NCBI RefSeq assembly: GCF_003003355.1
Contig: NZ_PVTQ01000004.1
Span: 248,001 to 312,000 of the forward strand
Direction of reading: 5' to 3'
Length of the DNA: 64,000 nucleotides
Source of the DNA: Donghicola tyrosinivorans
GTDB lineage: Bacteria; Pseudomonadota; Alphaproteobacteria; Rhodobacterales; Rhodobacteraceae
Position numbers and translations under genes: made by a program
The notes under the pieces: generated by a model
What the model was told of the DNA's origin: nothing
What the model saw: the letters and a program-made list of their open reading frames with translations, nothing else
Databases searched by the model: none
In this document: piece after piece, positions 27,977 to 37,032 of the stretch
Numbering within the stretch: the stretch's first letter is position 1
How the letters are laid out: every line of letters begins with the position of its first letter

Positions 27977-28114
27977 GTGCCCGAAGTCTGGGGGCTGATG
28001 CACAAGTTGATCGCATCCTACGGGATGGGGGGACTTGCAGCCTTCTGGGCGCTCAAGGCGGGGGCCACCTATGGTGTCCTGCGCTGGTGGAAAAACAAAA
28101 AGCGTGTGGGCTAA
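27977..28114 (+). CDS. 45-residue membrane-associated peptide between nuoJ and nuoK
   Basis: GTG at 27977, two bases after the nuoJ stop, opens a frame encoding 45 residues: PEVWGLMHKLIASYGMG, then a hydrophobic middle (GLAAFWALKAGATYGVL) and a basic end RWWKNKKRVG. The one-helix, positive-inside layout and the exact fit between nuoJ and nuoK argue for a real gene. Rhodobacter nuo loci also carry small unassigned frames. No translation evidence is available. Confidence 0.6.
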   Translation: MPEVWGLMHKLIASYGMGGLAAFWALKAGATYGVLRWWKNKKRVG

Positions 28115-28189
28115 GGCCCGCCGCACCCGAAACAAGAAAGGCTCGCCACAATCGGTGGGCATTACCAAGGACAAGACCCGAGGGACGAC

Positions 28190-28495
28190 ATGATTGGTTT
28201 GGAACATTACCTGGTGGTCGCGGCGACTTTGTTCGTCATTGGCATCTTCGGCCTCTTCCTGAACCGGAAGAACGTCATCGTTCTGCTGATGTCGATTGAA
28301 CTGATGCTGCTGGCCGTCAACATCAACATGGTGGCTTTCTCCAGCCATCTTGGCGATCTCGTCGGACAGGTCTTTACCCTCTTCGTCCTGACGGTCGCAG
28401 CAGCCGAGGCCGCCATTGGTCTGGCTATCCTGGTCTGCTTCTTCCGTAACCGCGGCACCATCGCCGTGGAAGACGTAAACGTGATGAAAGGCTAA
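28190..28495 (+). CDS. nuoK: NADH-quinone oxidoreductase subunit K
   Basis: A 101-residue ND4L-type subunit with three helices. The two buried glutamates of the proton path fall in [18 protein letters not shown] (helix 2) and [14 protein letters not shown] (helix 3). Exactly the usual length. It lies seven bases upstream of nuoL. Confidence 0.96.
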   Translation: MIGLEHYLVVAATLFVIGIFGLFLNRKNVIVLLMSIELMLLAVNINMVAFSSHLGDLVGQVFTLFVLTVAAAEAAIGLAILVCFFRNRGTIAVEDVNVMKG

Positions 28496-28502
28496 GGGGC
28501 CC

Positions 28503-30659
28503 ATGGCATACATCATCCTCTTTGCCCCCCTGATCGGGGCACTTGTCGCCGGCTTCGGCTGGCGCTTCATCGGCGAGACAGTCGCCCAATATTTTGCCAC
28601 GGCCCTGCTGTTTCTGGCGGCTCTGCTGTCGTGGATCGTGTTCTTCAGCTTTGATGGCACCACCCAGAGCCTGCCGATCCTGACCTGGATCCAGTCGGGC
28701 ACGCTGGATACCGCCTGGGCGATCCGTCTGGACCGTCTGACCGCGATCATGCTGATCGTGATCACCAGCGTTTCGTCGCTCGTGCACCTCTACAGCTTTG
28801 GCTACATGGCGCACGACGAGAACTTCGGTCATCACGAACACTATAAGGCGCGCTTCTTTGCGTACCTGTCGTTCTTTACCTTCGCGATGCTCATGCTGGT
28901 CACTGCCGACAACCTCGTGCAGATGTTCTTCGGCTGGGAAGGCGTGGGTCTGGCCTCGTACCTGCTGATCGGCTTCTATTTCCGCAAGCCTTCGGCAAAC
29001 GCGGCGGCCATGAAAGCCTTCGTTGTGAACCGTGTCGGTGACTTCGGCTTTGCACTGGGTATTTTCGCCCTGTTCATGCTGACCGACAGCATCAACTTCA
29101 GCGACATCTTCGCGGCGGCGCCTGCCATCGCGGAAACCAACATCACCTTCCTGTGGCAAGAGTGGAACGCGGCCGAGATTATCGCCCTGCTGCTGTTCAT
29201 CGGTGCGATGGGTAAATCGGCTCAGCTGATCCTGCACACCTGGCTGCCGGACGCGATGGAAGGCCCGACCCCTGTGTCGGCACTGATCCACGCGGCAACC
29301 ATGGTGACTGCGGGTGTGTTCTTGGTCTGCCGTATGTCGCCGATCATGGAATTCGCGCCGAACGCCACCACCTTCATCACTGTGCTGGGTGCAACCACCG
29401 CATTCTTTGCGGCGACCATTGGTCTGGTTCAGACTGACATCAAGCGCGTCATCGCATACTCGACCTGTTCGCAGTTGGGGTACATGTTCGTGGCAGCCGG
29501 TGTTGGTGCATACAGCCCCGCCATGTTCCACCTGTTCACTCACGCGTTCTTCAAGGCGATGCTGTTCCTTGGCGCGGGCTCGGTCATCCACGCGATGCAC
29601 CACGAGCAGGACATGATGAACTACGGCGGTCTGCGTAAGAAGATCCCGCTGACCTTTGCAGCCATGATCATCGGTACGCTGGCGATCACCGGTGTCGGTA
29701 TTCCGCTGACCCACTTTGGCTTCGCAGGCTTCCTGTCGAAAGACGCAATCATCGAGAGCGCCTATGCAGGTGGCAACATGTATGCCTTCTGGCTGCTGGT
29801 CATCGCTGCTGCGTTCACCTCGTTCTACAGCTGGCGTCTGATCTTCCTGACCTTCTACGGCAAGCCCCGCGGCGACAAGCATGCCCACGAGCATGCGCAT
29901 GAAAGCCCGATGGTCATGCTGATCCCGCTGGGTGTTCTTAGCCTTGGTGCCATCTTCGCCGGTATGATTTGGTACAACAGCTTCTTCGGTCACGCCGATC
30001 AGGTTGGCAAATTCTACGGCATCCCCGTCGCAGAAGCTGCCGGTCACGGCGAAGCCGCAACCCACGGTGCTGCTGGCTCGGACGATATGTCGGGTCACAC
30101 CGAGGAAACCCACGCGGACGAAGGTCACGCTGCTGCAGTAGAAGAGCATCACGGCGATGCCGCTGCCGAGCATGGCGAAGTTCACGCGGGCTTCATTGGC
30201 AAGCCGGGTGAGGGTGCGCTTTACATCAGCCCGTCGAACACTGTGCTGGACGATGCGCACGCGGTTCCGTCGTGGGTCAAAGTCAGCCCCTTCTTTGCGA
30301 TGCTGGGTGGTCTGCTGATGGCTGTGTGGTTCTATCTGGTGAACCCGTCGCTGCCTGGTCGTCTGGCCGCAAACCAGCGTCCGCTGTACCTGTTCCTGCT
30401 GAACAAATGGTACTTCGACGAGATCTACGACTTTGTCTTCGTCCAGCCTTCGAAAGCGATTGGCCGCTTCCTGTGGAAGAAGGGTGACGGCACTGTCATC
30501 GACGGCGCTCTGAATGGTCTGGCCATGGGCATCGTACCCTTCTTCACCCGTCTGGCTGGACGCGCTCAGTCTGGCTACATCTTCGGCTATGCCTTCGCCA
30601 TGGTGCTGGGTATTGCCATCCTGATCACCTGGATGACGCTCACCGGGGGAGCGAACTAA
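28503..30659 (+). CDS. nuoL: NADH-quinone oxidoreductase subunit L with His-rich loops
   Basis: A 718-residue antiporter-like subunit (ND5 type) at the distal end of the membrane arm, longer than E. coli NuoL (613). The antiporter core with helix-breaking and lysine/glutamate residues is intact ([42 protein letters not shown]). The C-terminal third has two unusual histidine clusters: KHAHEHAHE at residues 459-467 and a loop at about 515-561 with nine histidines mixed with Glu, Asp, Ala and Gly. The TAATG junction joins it to nuoM. Confidence 0.96.
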   Translation: MAYIILFAPLIGALVAGFGWRFIGETVAQYFATALLFLAALLSWIVFFSFDGTTQSLPILTWIQSGTLDTAWAIRLDRLTAIMLIVITSVSSLVHLYSFGYMAHDENFGHHEHYKARFFAYLSFFTFAMLMLVTADNLVQMFFGWEGVGLASYLLIGFYFRKPSANAAAMKAFVVNRVGDFGFALGIFALFMLTDSINFSDIFAAAPAIAETNITFLWQEWNAAEIIALLLFIGAMGKSAQLILHTWLPDAMEGPTPVSALIHAATMVTAGVFLVCRMSPIMEFAPNATTFITVLGATTAFFAATIGLVQTDIKRVIAYSTCSQLGYMFVAAGVGAYSPAMFHLFTHAFFKAMLFLGAGSVIHAMHHEQDMMNYGGLRKKIPLTFAAMIIGTLAITGVGIPLTHFGFAGFLSKDAIIESAYAGGNMYAFWLLVIAAAFTSFYSWRLIFLTFYGKPRGDKHAHEHAHESPMVMLIPLGVLSLGAIFAGMIWYNSFFGHADQVGKFYGIPVAEAAGHGEAATHGAAGSDDMSGHTEETHADEGHAAAVEEHHGDAAAEHGEVHAGFIGKPGEGALYISPSNTVLDDAHAVPSWVKVSPFFAMLGGLLMAVWFYLVNPSLPGRLAANQRPLYLFLLNKWYFDEIYDFVFVQPSKAIGRFLWKKGDGTVIDGALNGLAMGIVPFFTRLAGRAQSGYIFGYAFAMVLGIAILITWMTLTGGAN

Positions 30660-32209
30660 TGGATAACCTTCTTTCCATCGTAACCTTCCTGCCGCTGGTG
30701 GCCGCCCTTGTTCTGGCGATCTTCTTGCGCGGCAATGACGAGGCGGCTCAGAAAAACGCCAAATGGCTGGCCTTTGTGGCCACCTCGGCAACCTTCCTGA
30801 TCTCGCTGTTCATTCTGGCCGAGTTTGATGCTGCCAACACCGGCTTCCAGTATGTGGAAGAGCGGGACTGGCTGCTGGGTCTGAAATACAAAGTGGGCGT
30901 GGACGGGATCTCGGTTCTGTTCGTCTTGCTGACCACCTTCATGATGCCGCTGGTTATCGCGTGCAGCTGGGACGTAAAAACCCGCGTTAAGGAATACATG
31001 ATTGCATTCCTCGCGCTGGAGACCCTGATGATCGGGGTGTTCGTCTCGCTGGATCTGGTACTGTTCTACCTGTTCTTCGAAGCCTCGCTGATCCCGATGT
31101 TCCTGATCATCGGTATCTGGGGCGGCGCGAACCGCATCTATGCATCGTTCAAGTTTTTCCTCTACACCTTCTTCGGCTCGGTTCTGATGCTGGTGGCGAT
31201 GGTTGCGATGTATGCGGACGCCGGCACCACCGACATTCCGACCCTGCTGACCCACCAGTTCGCAAGCGAGACCCTGAACGTCTTCGGCTTCCAGATCATT
31301 GGCGGCATGCAGACCCTGATGTTCGTGGCCTTCTTCGCCTCGTTCGCGGTGAAAATGCCCATGTGGCCCGTACACACCTGGTTGCCTGACGCACACGTTC
31401 AGGCGCCGACTGCAGGTTCGGTTGTTCTGGCGGCGATCCTGCTGAAAATGGGCGGCTACGGCTTCCTGCGCTTCAGCCTGCCGATGTTCCCCATCGGGAC
31501 CGAGCTGCTGACCCCGCTGGTTCTGTGGATGTCCGCAATCGCGATCGTCTACACCTCGCTGGTGGCGCTGGTTCAGGAAGACATGAAAAAGCTGATCGCC
31601 TATTCGTCGGTGGCCCACATGGGTTACGTGACCATGGGTATCTTTGCTGCCAACCAGCAGGGTATCGACGGCGCGATCTTCCAGATGCTCAGCCACGGCT
31701 TCATCTCGGGCGCTCTCTTCCTTTGCGTTGGCGTGATCTACGACCGTATGCATACCCGTGACATCGACGCCTACGGCGGTCTGGTGAACCGGATGCCTGC
31801 TTACGCGCTAGTGTTCATGCTGTTCACCATGGCGAACGTGGGCCTGCCGGGCACTTCGGGTTTCGTTGGTGAATTCCTGACCCTGATGGGCATCTTCCAG
31901 GTCAACACCTGGGTGGCCGCTGTGGCTGCTATGGGCGTGATCTTCTCGGCGGCCTATGCTCTGTGGCTCTACCGCCGTGTGGTTATGGGCGATCTGATCA
32001 AAGAAAGCCTGAAGTCCATCACCGATATGACCAAGCGCGAGCGTGCAATCTTTGCTCCGCTGATCTTCATGACCATCCTGCTGGGTGTATACCCCTCGCT
32101 GATCACCGACATTATCGGGCCCAGCGTGACGGCTCTGGTTCAACACTACGATACGGCACTGGCTGCGGGGGCAGAGATGTCCCACAACAGCCAAGTGGCC
32201 CTTCACTGA
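30659..32209 (+). CDS. nuoM: NADH-quinone oxidoreductase subunit M
   Basis: A 516-residue antiporter-like ND4-type subunit. Conserved proton-path elements include the glutamate in [20 protein letters not shown] and the lysine-containing [27 protein letters not shown]. Its ATG overlaps the last base of the nuoL stop. nuoN follows 14 bases later. Confidence 0.96.
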   Translation: MDNLLSIVTFLPLVAALVLAIFLRGNDEAAQKNAKWLAFVATSATFLISLFILAEFDAANTGFQYVEERDWLLGLKYKVGVDGISVLFVLLTTFMMPLVIACSWDVKTRVKEYMIAFLALETLMIGVFVSLDLVLFYLFFEASLIPMFLIIGIWGGANRIYASFKFFLYTFFGSVLMLVAMVAMYADAGTTDIPTLLTHQFASETLNVFGFQIIGGMQTLMFVAFFASFAVKMPMWPVHTWLPDAHVQAPTAGSVVLAAILLKMGGYGFLRFSLPMFPIGTELLTPLVLWMSAIAIVYTSLVALVQEDMKKLIAYSSVAHMGYVTMGIFAANQQGIDGAIFQMLSHGFISGALFLCVGVIYDRMHTRDIDAYGGLVNRMPAYALVFMLFTMANVGLPGTSGFVGEFLTLMGIFQVNTWVAAVAAMGVIFSAAYALWLYRRVVMGDLIKESLKSITDMTKRERAIFAPLIFMTILLGVYPSLITDIIGPSVTALVQHYDTALAAGAEMSHNSQVALH

Positions 32210-32223
32210 GGAGTTAAGGCCCG

Positions 32224-33663
32224 ATGAAGGCTGATCTAGCAATCCTTTTGCCCGAAATCCTCCTGAGCGCTTATGCTCTGCTGGCTCTGATTGGCGCTGT
32301 TTACACCGGCAAAGACAAGCTGGCACCCTTGCTGGTCTGGTTGACCGCTGCTGTGATGGCTGCCCTTGGTCTGATGATCGCCTTTGGTGGCGGCGCGACC
32401 GAAGTGGCCTTTGACGGCACCTTCGTGAATGACGGCTTTGCCCGCTTTGCCAAGGTGACGATCCTGCTGTCGGCTGCTGTGGTTCTGGTCATGAGCCAGG
32501 AATACATGCAGCGCCGCGACCTGCTGCGCTTTGAATACCCCGTGCTGGTGGCCCTGTCGGCTGTCGGTATGATGGTGATGGTCTCTGCGGGCGATCTGAT
32601 CTCGCTCTACATGGGTCTGGAACTGCAATCACTGGCACTTTACGTTGTTGCCGCTCTGCGTCGTGACAGTGTGAAGTCCACCGAGGCCGGTCTGAAGTAC
32701 TTTGTCCTTGGCGCTCTAAGCTCGGGCATGCTGCTTTACGGTGCATCGTTGACCTATGGCTTCGCAGGCACCACCACGTTCAGCGGCATCATTCAGGCGG
32801 TTCACGGTGATCACCTGCCGATCGGTCTGCTGTTCGGTCTGGTCTTCATCTCGGCTGGTCTGGCGTTCAAAGTCTCGGCGGTTCCTTTCCACATGTGGAC
32901 GCCGGACGTTTACGAAGGCTCGCCCACGCCTGTGACCGCGTTCTTCGCAACCGCACCCAAAATGGCGGCGATGGGTCTGTTTGCCCGCGTTATGCACGAT
33001 GCCTTTGGCGGTGCTATCGGTGACTGGCAGCAGATCATGGCATTCCTGTCGGTTCTGTCGATGTTCCTTGGCGCGATTGCTGCCATCGGTCAGACCAACA
33101 TCAAGCGTCTGATGGCCTATTCGTCGATCGCCCACATGGGTTACGCCCTGATGGGTCTGGCCTCGGGTACCGCGCTGGGGGTCGAAGCGATGCTGGTGTA
33201 CATGGCGATCTACGTCACCATGAACATCGGTACCTTTGCCTTCATCCTGTCGATGGAGCGTGACGGTGCTCCCGTCGTGGACATCCAGAGCCTGAACGGT
33301 CTGGCCAAATACGCCCCCGGCCGTGCGCTGGCGGTTCTGGTCCTGATGTTCAGCCTTGCGGGTGTTCCGCCGATGGTCGGCTTCTTCGGTAAGCTTTACG
33401 TGCTGCGTGCTGCCTATGAAGGCGGTCTGGCATGGCTGGCGGTTGCCGGTGTGGTGGCCTCGGTGATCGGTGCCTTCTACTACCTGCGCATCGTGTACTT
33501 CATGTACTTCGGCAAGGACGGCGAAAAGCTGGACACCCCCCGTGGTGCGATCCTGCCCGGCCTGCTGGTGGCTTCGGCTGCGCTGATGGTGATCGGCGTT
33601 GTCCTGAACCTCTTCGGTATCGACGGTGCGGCAGCAGCTGCAGCGGCGACCCTTGTACAGTAA
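32224..33663 (+). CDS. nuoN: NADH-quinone oxidoreductase subunit N
   Basis: A 479-residue antiporter-like ND2-type subunit, the last nuo gene. [18 protein letters not shown] and [26 protein letters not shown] are the diagnostic segments. The alanine-rich C terminus is normal. It is followed 18 bases later by birA with no terminator in between, so read-through into birA-coaX-rnj is likely. Confidence 0.96.
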   Translation: MKADLAILLPEILLSAYALLALIGAVYTGKDKLAPLLVWLTAAVMAALGLMIAFGGGATEVAFDGTFVNDGFARFAKVTILLSAAVVLVMSQEYMQRRDLLRFEYPVLVALSAVGMMVMVSAGDLISLYMGLELQSLALYVVAALRRDSVKSTEAGLKYFVLGALSSGMLLYGASLTYGFAGTTTFSGIIQAVHGDHLPIGLLFGLVFISAGLAFKVSAVPFHMWTPDVYEGSPTPVTAFFATAPKMAAMGLFARVMHDAFGGAIGDWQQIMAFLSVLSMFLGAIAAIGQTNIKRLMAYSSIAHMGYALMGLASGTALGVEAMLVYMAIYVTMNIGTFAFILSMERDGAPVVDIQSLNGLAKYAPGRALAVLVLMFSLAGVPPMVGFFGKLYVLRAAYEGGLAWLAVAGVVASVIGAFYYLRIVYFMYFGKDGEKLDTPRGAILPGLLVASAALMVIGVVLNLFGIDGAAAAAAATLVQ

Positions 33664-33681
33664 CGTGATCGGGCCAGTAGC

Positions 33682-34431
33682 ATGAGCGGCTGGCCCGTAA
33701 CCTACGCAAAGCGGGTGCTGCCCCAAGTGGACAGCACCAATCAGGAAGCAGCGCGGATCGCGCCTGACCTGACCCAGCCCACTTGGATCCTTGCCCTGCA
33801 TCAGACCGCCGCGCGTGGTCGGCGGGGCAGGCCTTGGGCCAACCCTGCCGGAAATTTTGCTGCTACGCTGGTCATGCGCCCTGCGGAAAGCCCTGATAAG
33901 GTGGCCTTGCGGTCCTTTGTTGCGGCCTTGGCCCTGCATGAGGCCTTTGTGCAATGCACTGGCCGACCAGAAGCTTTCGGCCTCAAATGGCCAAACGACG
34001 TGCTGCTGAATGGCGGTAAGGTCGCTGGTATTTTGCTGGAATCTTCCGGTCAGCATGGGGCTGTCAGCTATCTGGCCCTTGGGATCGGGGTGAACCTGAA
34101 AGAGGCGCCCTCTGCAGCGCAAGTCGAAGAGCGGGCCGTGCGGCCTGTCTCGCTTTTGTCCGAAACTGGCGTTGCTGTCACACCGGAAGAGTTTCTGGAT
34201 CTGCTCGCGCCTGCCTATGCCGCCTATGAGGAACAGTTCCGCACCTATGGCTTTGCCCCCATCCGCGAAGCTTGGTTGGCCCGCGCTGCCCGTCTGGGAG
34301 AGGTGATCACTGCCCGCACTGGAACCTCGGAACGGGTTGGCACCTTTGAAACGCTGGATGATCAGGGCAATCTGGTCTTGAAGACCGCCCAAGGGCGCGA
34401 AGCCATTCCGGCGGCGGACGTATTTTTCTAA
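33682..34431 (+). CDS. birA: Biotin-[acetyl-CoA-carboxylase] ligase
   Basis: A 249-residue enzyme that activates biotin as biotinyl-AMP and attaches it to carrier lysines such as that of the MCC alpha subunit (K609). The catalytic motifs are DSTNQEA, then ARGRRGRPW (the biotinyl-AMP loop, like GRGRRGR) and LKWPNDVLL with GGKVAGILLE. No N-terminal helix-turn-helix is present, so it is a ligase only, not a repressor. It lies between nuoN and coaX, a common alphaproteobacterial order. Confidence 0.92.
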   Translation: MSGWPVTYAKRVLPQVDSTNQEAARIAPDLTQPTWILALHQTAARGRRGRPWANPAGNFAATLVMRPAESPDKVALRSFVAALALHEAFVQCTGRPEAFGLKWPNDVLLNGGKVAGILLESSGQHGAVSYLALGIGVNLKEAPSAAQVEERAVRPVSLLSETGVAVTPEEFLDLLAPAYAAYEEQFRTYGFAPIREAWLARAARLGEVITARTGTSERVGTFETLDDQGNLVLKTAQGREAIPAADVFF

Positions 34432-34446
34432 AGAAGGGGCAGCTTT

Positions 34447-35223
34447 ATGCTTCTGGCCATCGACTGCGGCAACACCAACACTGTTTTCTCGATCTGGGAT
34501 GGATCCGAGTTCATCGCGACTTGGCGCACCAGCACCGAGCATCAGCGGACCGCAGACCAATATTACGTCTGGCTGACCACTCTGATGCAGCACAAGGGCA
34601 TCAAACCCGAGATCAGCGGTGTTATCATCTCGACCACTGTGCCGCGCGTGGTGTTCAATCTTCGGGTCTTTGCGGATCGCTACTTCAACACGCGCCCCTT
34701 GGTGGTTGGCAAGCCGGAATGCTTGTTGCCTGTGGATGTGCGGGTTGATCCGGGCACCGCAGTAGGCCCTGACCGTCTGGTGAATACGGTTGCGGGATAT
34801 AACAAATATGGCGGCGATCTGATCGTGGTGGACTTTGGCACCGCGACGACCTTCGATGTCGTGGATAGCGATGGCGCTTACATCGGCGGCGTGATTGCCC
34901 CCGGCGTGAACCTGAGCCTGACCGCCTTGCACCAAGCCGCAGCCGCGCTTCCCCATGTGGATGTGACCAAACCAGATCGGGTGATCGGCACCAACACGGT
35001 AGCGTGTATGCAGTCCGGCGTCTTTTGGGGCTATGTTGGTCTGGTCAACGAAATCTGTAACCGCATCAAGGCGGAACGGGATCGCCCGATGAAAGTTATC
35101 GCTACAGGTGGACTGGCCCCTTTGTTTCAGCAAGGGGATGCGCTATTTGACGCCTTTGACGAATTTCTCACGATGCACGGCCTGACGGTCATTCATCAGT
35201 ACAACAAGGAACATGACGCGTGA
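34447..35223 (+). CDS. coaX: Type III pantothenate kinase
   Basis: A 258-residue ASKHA-fold kinase for the first step of CoA synthesis. The phosphate-1 motif is LLAIDCGNTNTVFSIWDG at the N terminus; GPDRLVNTVAGYNKYGGDLIVVDFGTATTFD contains the family's phosphate-2 and pantothenate-binding residues. Type III enzymes are not feedback-inhibited by CoA. Its stop overlaps the GTG start of the RNase J gene. Confidence 0.94.
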   Translation: MLLAIDCGNTNTVFSIWDGSEFIATWRTSTEHQRTADQYYVWLTTLMQHKGIKPEISGVIISTTVPRVVFNLRVFADRYFNTRPLVVGKPECLLPVDVRVDPGTAVGPDRLVNTVAGYNKYGGDLIVVDFGTATTFDVVDSDGAYIGGVIAPGVNLSLTALHQAAAALPHVDVTKPDRVIGTNTVACMQSGVFWGYVGLVNEICNRIKAERDRPMKVIATGGLAPLFQQGDALFDAFDEFLTMHGLTVIHQYNKEHDA

Positions 35224-36887
35224 GCAGTGAACGACTGATCTATCTTCCCCTCGGTGGTGCGGGGGAGATCGGGATGAACGCCTATGTCTACGGATATGGT
35301 CCCAAAGACAAAGAACGCCTGATCCTCGTGGATTTGGGGGTGACCTTTCCGGACATGGACACAACGCCCGGTGTCGACCTGATCATGCCCGATATTTCCT
35401 GGCTGGAAGAGCGTAAGAACCAGCTGGAAGCAATCTTTATCACCCACGCCCACGAAGACCACGTGGGCGCGGTTGGTCATCTGTACGAACGTCTTGGCGC
35501 ACCGGTCTATGCCCGCGCCTTCACCGCCAACATTGCCCGTCACAAGATGGGTGAATACGGCTATTCGGAAAGCGTCGTGCGCACCGCGTCGGCTTGGCCC
35601 GAGCAGATCACCGTTGGCCCGTTCAAGGTGGGCTTTGTGCCGATCTCGCACTCGATCCCCGAAAGCTCGGGGCTGGTGATTGACACGCCGCGGGGCCGGA
35701 TCGTCCATTCGGGCGACTTCAAGATTGATGAGACCCCCGTAGTGGGCGAACCCTTTGATCGCGATCTTTGGGCTAGCATCGGGGCTTCGGGTGTGCACGC
35801 GCTGATGTGCGATAGCACGAACGTCTTCAGCAACCATGAAGGCCGGTCCGAGGCGACCCTGCGCCCCAATCTGGAAGAGCTGATCTCGAACGCGTCGGGG
35901 ATGGTGGTGGCCACGACCTTCGCCTCGAACATTGCCCGTCTGAAGTCTTTGGCCGAGGCGGGGCAAGCGGCGGGCCGCTCGATCTGTCTTCTGGGCCGCG
36001 CGATGCGCCGCATGGTCGAAGCAGGGACACAGACCGGTATCCTGACCGATTTCCCGAAAACGATCACGGCCGAGGACGCGCGGGATGTACCGCGCGAGAA
36101 CCTGATGCTGATCGTCACGGGCAGCCAGGGCGAACGCCGTGCGGCAAGCGCCCAACTGGCGAACGGCAAATATCTGGGTCTGCAGATGAAAGAAGGGGAT
36201 ACGTTTCTATTCTCGTCCAAGACCATTCCGGGCAATGAGCGCGGTGTGATCCGCATCATGAACCAGTTCTCGGAGATGGGGGTGGATGTGATTGATGATG
36301 CCGGTGGTCTTTATCACGTGTCGGGTCACGCAAACCGGCCTGATCTGCTGGAGATGCACAAGCTGGTCAATCCAGACATCGTTGTGCCCATGCACGGAGA
36401 GCACCGTCACCTGCGCGAACACGTCAAACTGGCGAAAGAACGCGGGGCCGAGGCGATTGTCGCTGTAAACGGTATGCTGATCGACCTGAGCGGCGCTGGT
36501 CCCAATGTGGCTGAATATGTGGACACTGGTCGCACCTATCTGGATGGCAGCGTGCAGATAGGCGCCTTGGACGGTATTGTCCGCGACCGTATTCGCATGG
36601 CGCTGAATGGTCATATCGTCGTGACGGTCATTCTTGACGAAGACGATGATCCCTTGGGTGAACCTTGGTGCGAACTGCGCGGCCTGCCAGAAATGGGCCG
36701 GAACAATGCGCCTCTGGTCGATGTGCTGGAAGAAGACCTGTCGCAGTTCATGGGGCGCGCTGGTGCCAAAACCTTGACCGATGATGACAAGCTGGAAGAG
36801 GGCTTGAAGCGTCAGGCCCGTCAGACCGCACAGGCCGAAATCGGGAAAAAGCCCGAAGTGACGGTGATCATCAGCCGTTTGAGCTAA
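35220..36887 (+). CDS. rnj: Ribonuclease J
   Basis: A 555-residue metallo-beta-lactamase/beta-CASP ribonuclease with endo- and 5'-3' exonuclease activity on RNA in the family. The zinc site is THAHEDHVGAVGH; later GDFKID and the beta-CASP segment with SGHANR and VPMHGEHRHL are present. It starts with GTG overlapping the coaX stop (GTGA). A strong terminator follows. It may take part in mRNA turnover and rRNA maturation as in other alphaproteobacteria. Confidence 0.94.
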   Translation: MSSERLIYLPLGGAGEIGMNAYVYGYGPKDKERLILVDLGVTFPDMDTTPGVDLIMPDISWLEERKNQLEAIFITHAHEDHVGAVGHLYERLGAPVYARAFTANIARHKMGEYGYSESVVRTASAWPEQITVGPFKVGFVPISHSIPESSGLVIDTPRGRIVHSGDFKIDETPVVGEPFDRDLWASIGASGVHALMCDSTNVFSNHEGRSEATLRPNLEELISNASGMVVATTFASNIARLKSLAEAGQAAGRSICLLGRAMRRMVEAGTQTGILTDFPKTITAEDARDVPRENLMLIVTGSQGERRAASAQLANGKYLGLQMKEGDTFLFSSKTIPGNERGVIRIMNQFSEMGVDVIDDAGGLYHVSGHANRPDLLEMHKLVNPDIVVPMHGEHRHLREHVKLAKERGAEAIVAVNGMLIDLSGAGPNVAEYVDTGRTYLDGSVQIGALDGIVRDRIRMALNGHIVVTVILDEDDDPLGEPWCELRGLPEMGRNNAPLVDVLEEDLSQFMGRAGAKTLTDDDKLEEGLKRQARQTAQAEIGKKPEVTVIISRLS

Positions 36888-36889
36888 GA

Positions 36890-36910
36890 AAACCTTTCTG
36901 CGAAAGGTTT
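36890..36910 (+). other. Palindromic hairpin with TTC-triloop-GAA core, after rnj
   Basis: AAACCTTTC-TGC-GAAAGGTTT is a perfect nine-base stem two bases after the rnj stop codon, directly before the main terminator. Core and loop match the hairpins at 5947, 36974 and 37005 although the arms differ. Confidence 0.6.
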
Positions 36911-36911
36911 C

Positions 36912-36943
36912 ACAAAAGGCGGCCCGCTCGGGTCGCCTTTTGT
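36912..36943 (+). terminator. Rho-independent terminator after rnj
   Basis: A 14-15-base stem runs from ACAAAAGGCGGCCCG to CGGGTCGCCTTTTGT around a tiny loop, with the A/T runs inside the stem so it can work on both strands. It ends the nuo-birA-coaX-rnj transcription unit. Confidence 0.85.
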
Positions 36944-36968
36944 CGTGTCTGCGCGGGTTGAGGCAAAG

Positions 36969-36998
36969 AAAAAGGACGATCTTCGCAGAAGATCGTCC
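36969..36998 (-). terminator. Rho-independent terminator of the DEAD-box helicase gene
   Basis: On the minus strand the perfect 11-base stem GGACGATCTTC-TGC-GAAGATCGTCC is followed by TTTTTCTTT. It ends the convergent helicase gene. The loop region again has the TTC-TGC-GAA core. Confidence 0.88.
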
Positions 36999-37004
36999 CG
37001 TCAA

Positions 37005-37027
37005 AAGATTTTTCGGCGAAAAATCTT
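37005..37027 (-). other. Palindromic hairpin with TTC-triloop-GAA core, after the helicase gene
   Basis: AAGATTTTTCGGCGAAAAATCTT on the plus strand is a perfect odd palindrome of 23 bases (written here as arms AAGATTTTTC and GAAAAATCTT around GGC). It lies six bases after the helicase stop codon, before its terminator. Confidence 0.6.
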
Positions 37028-37032
37028 GGGCG

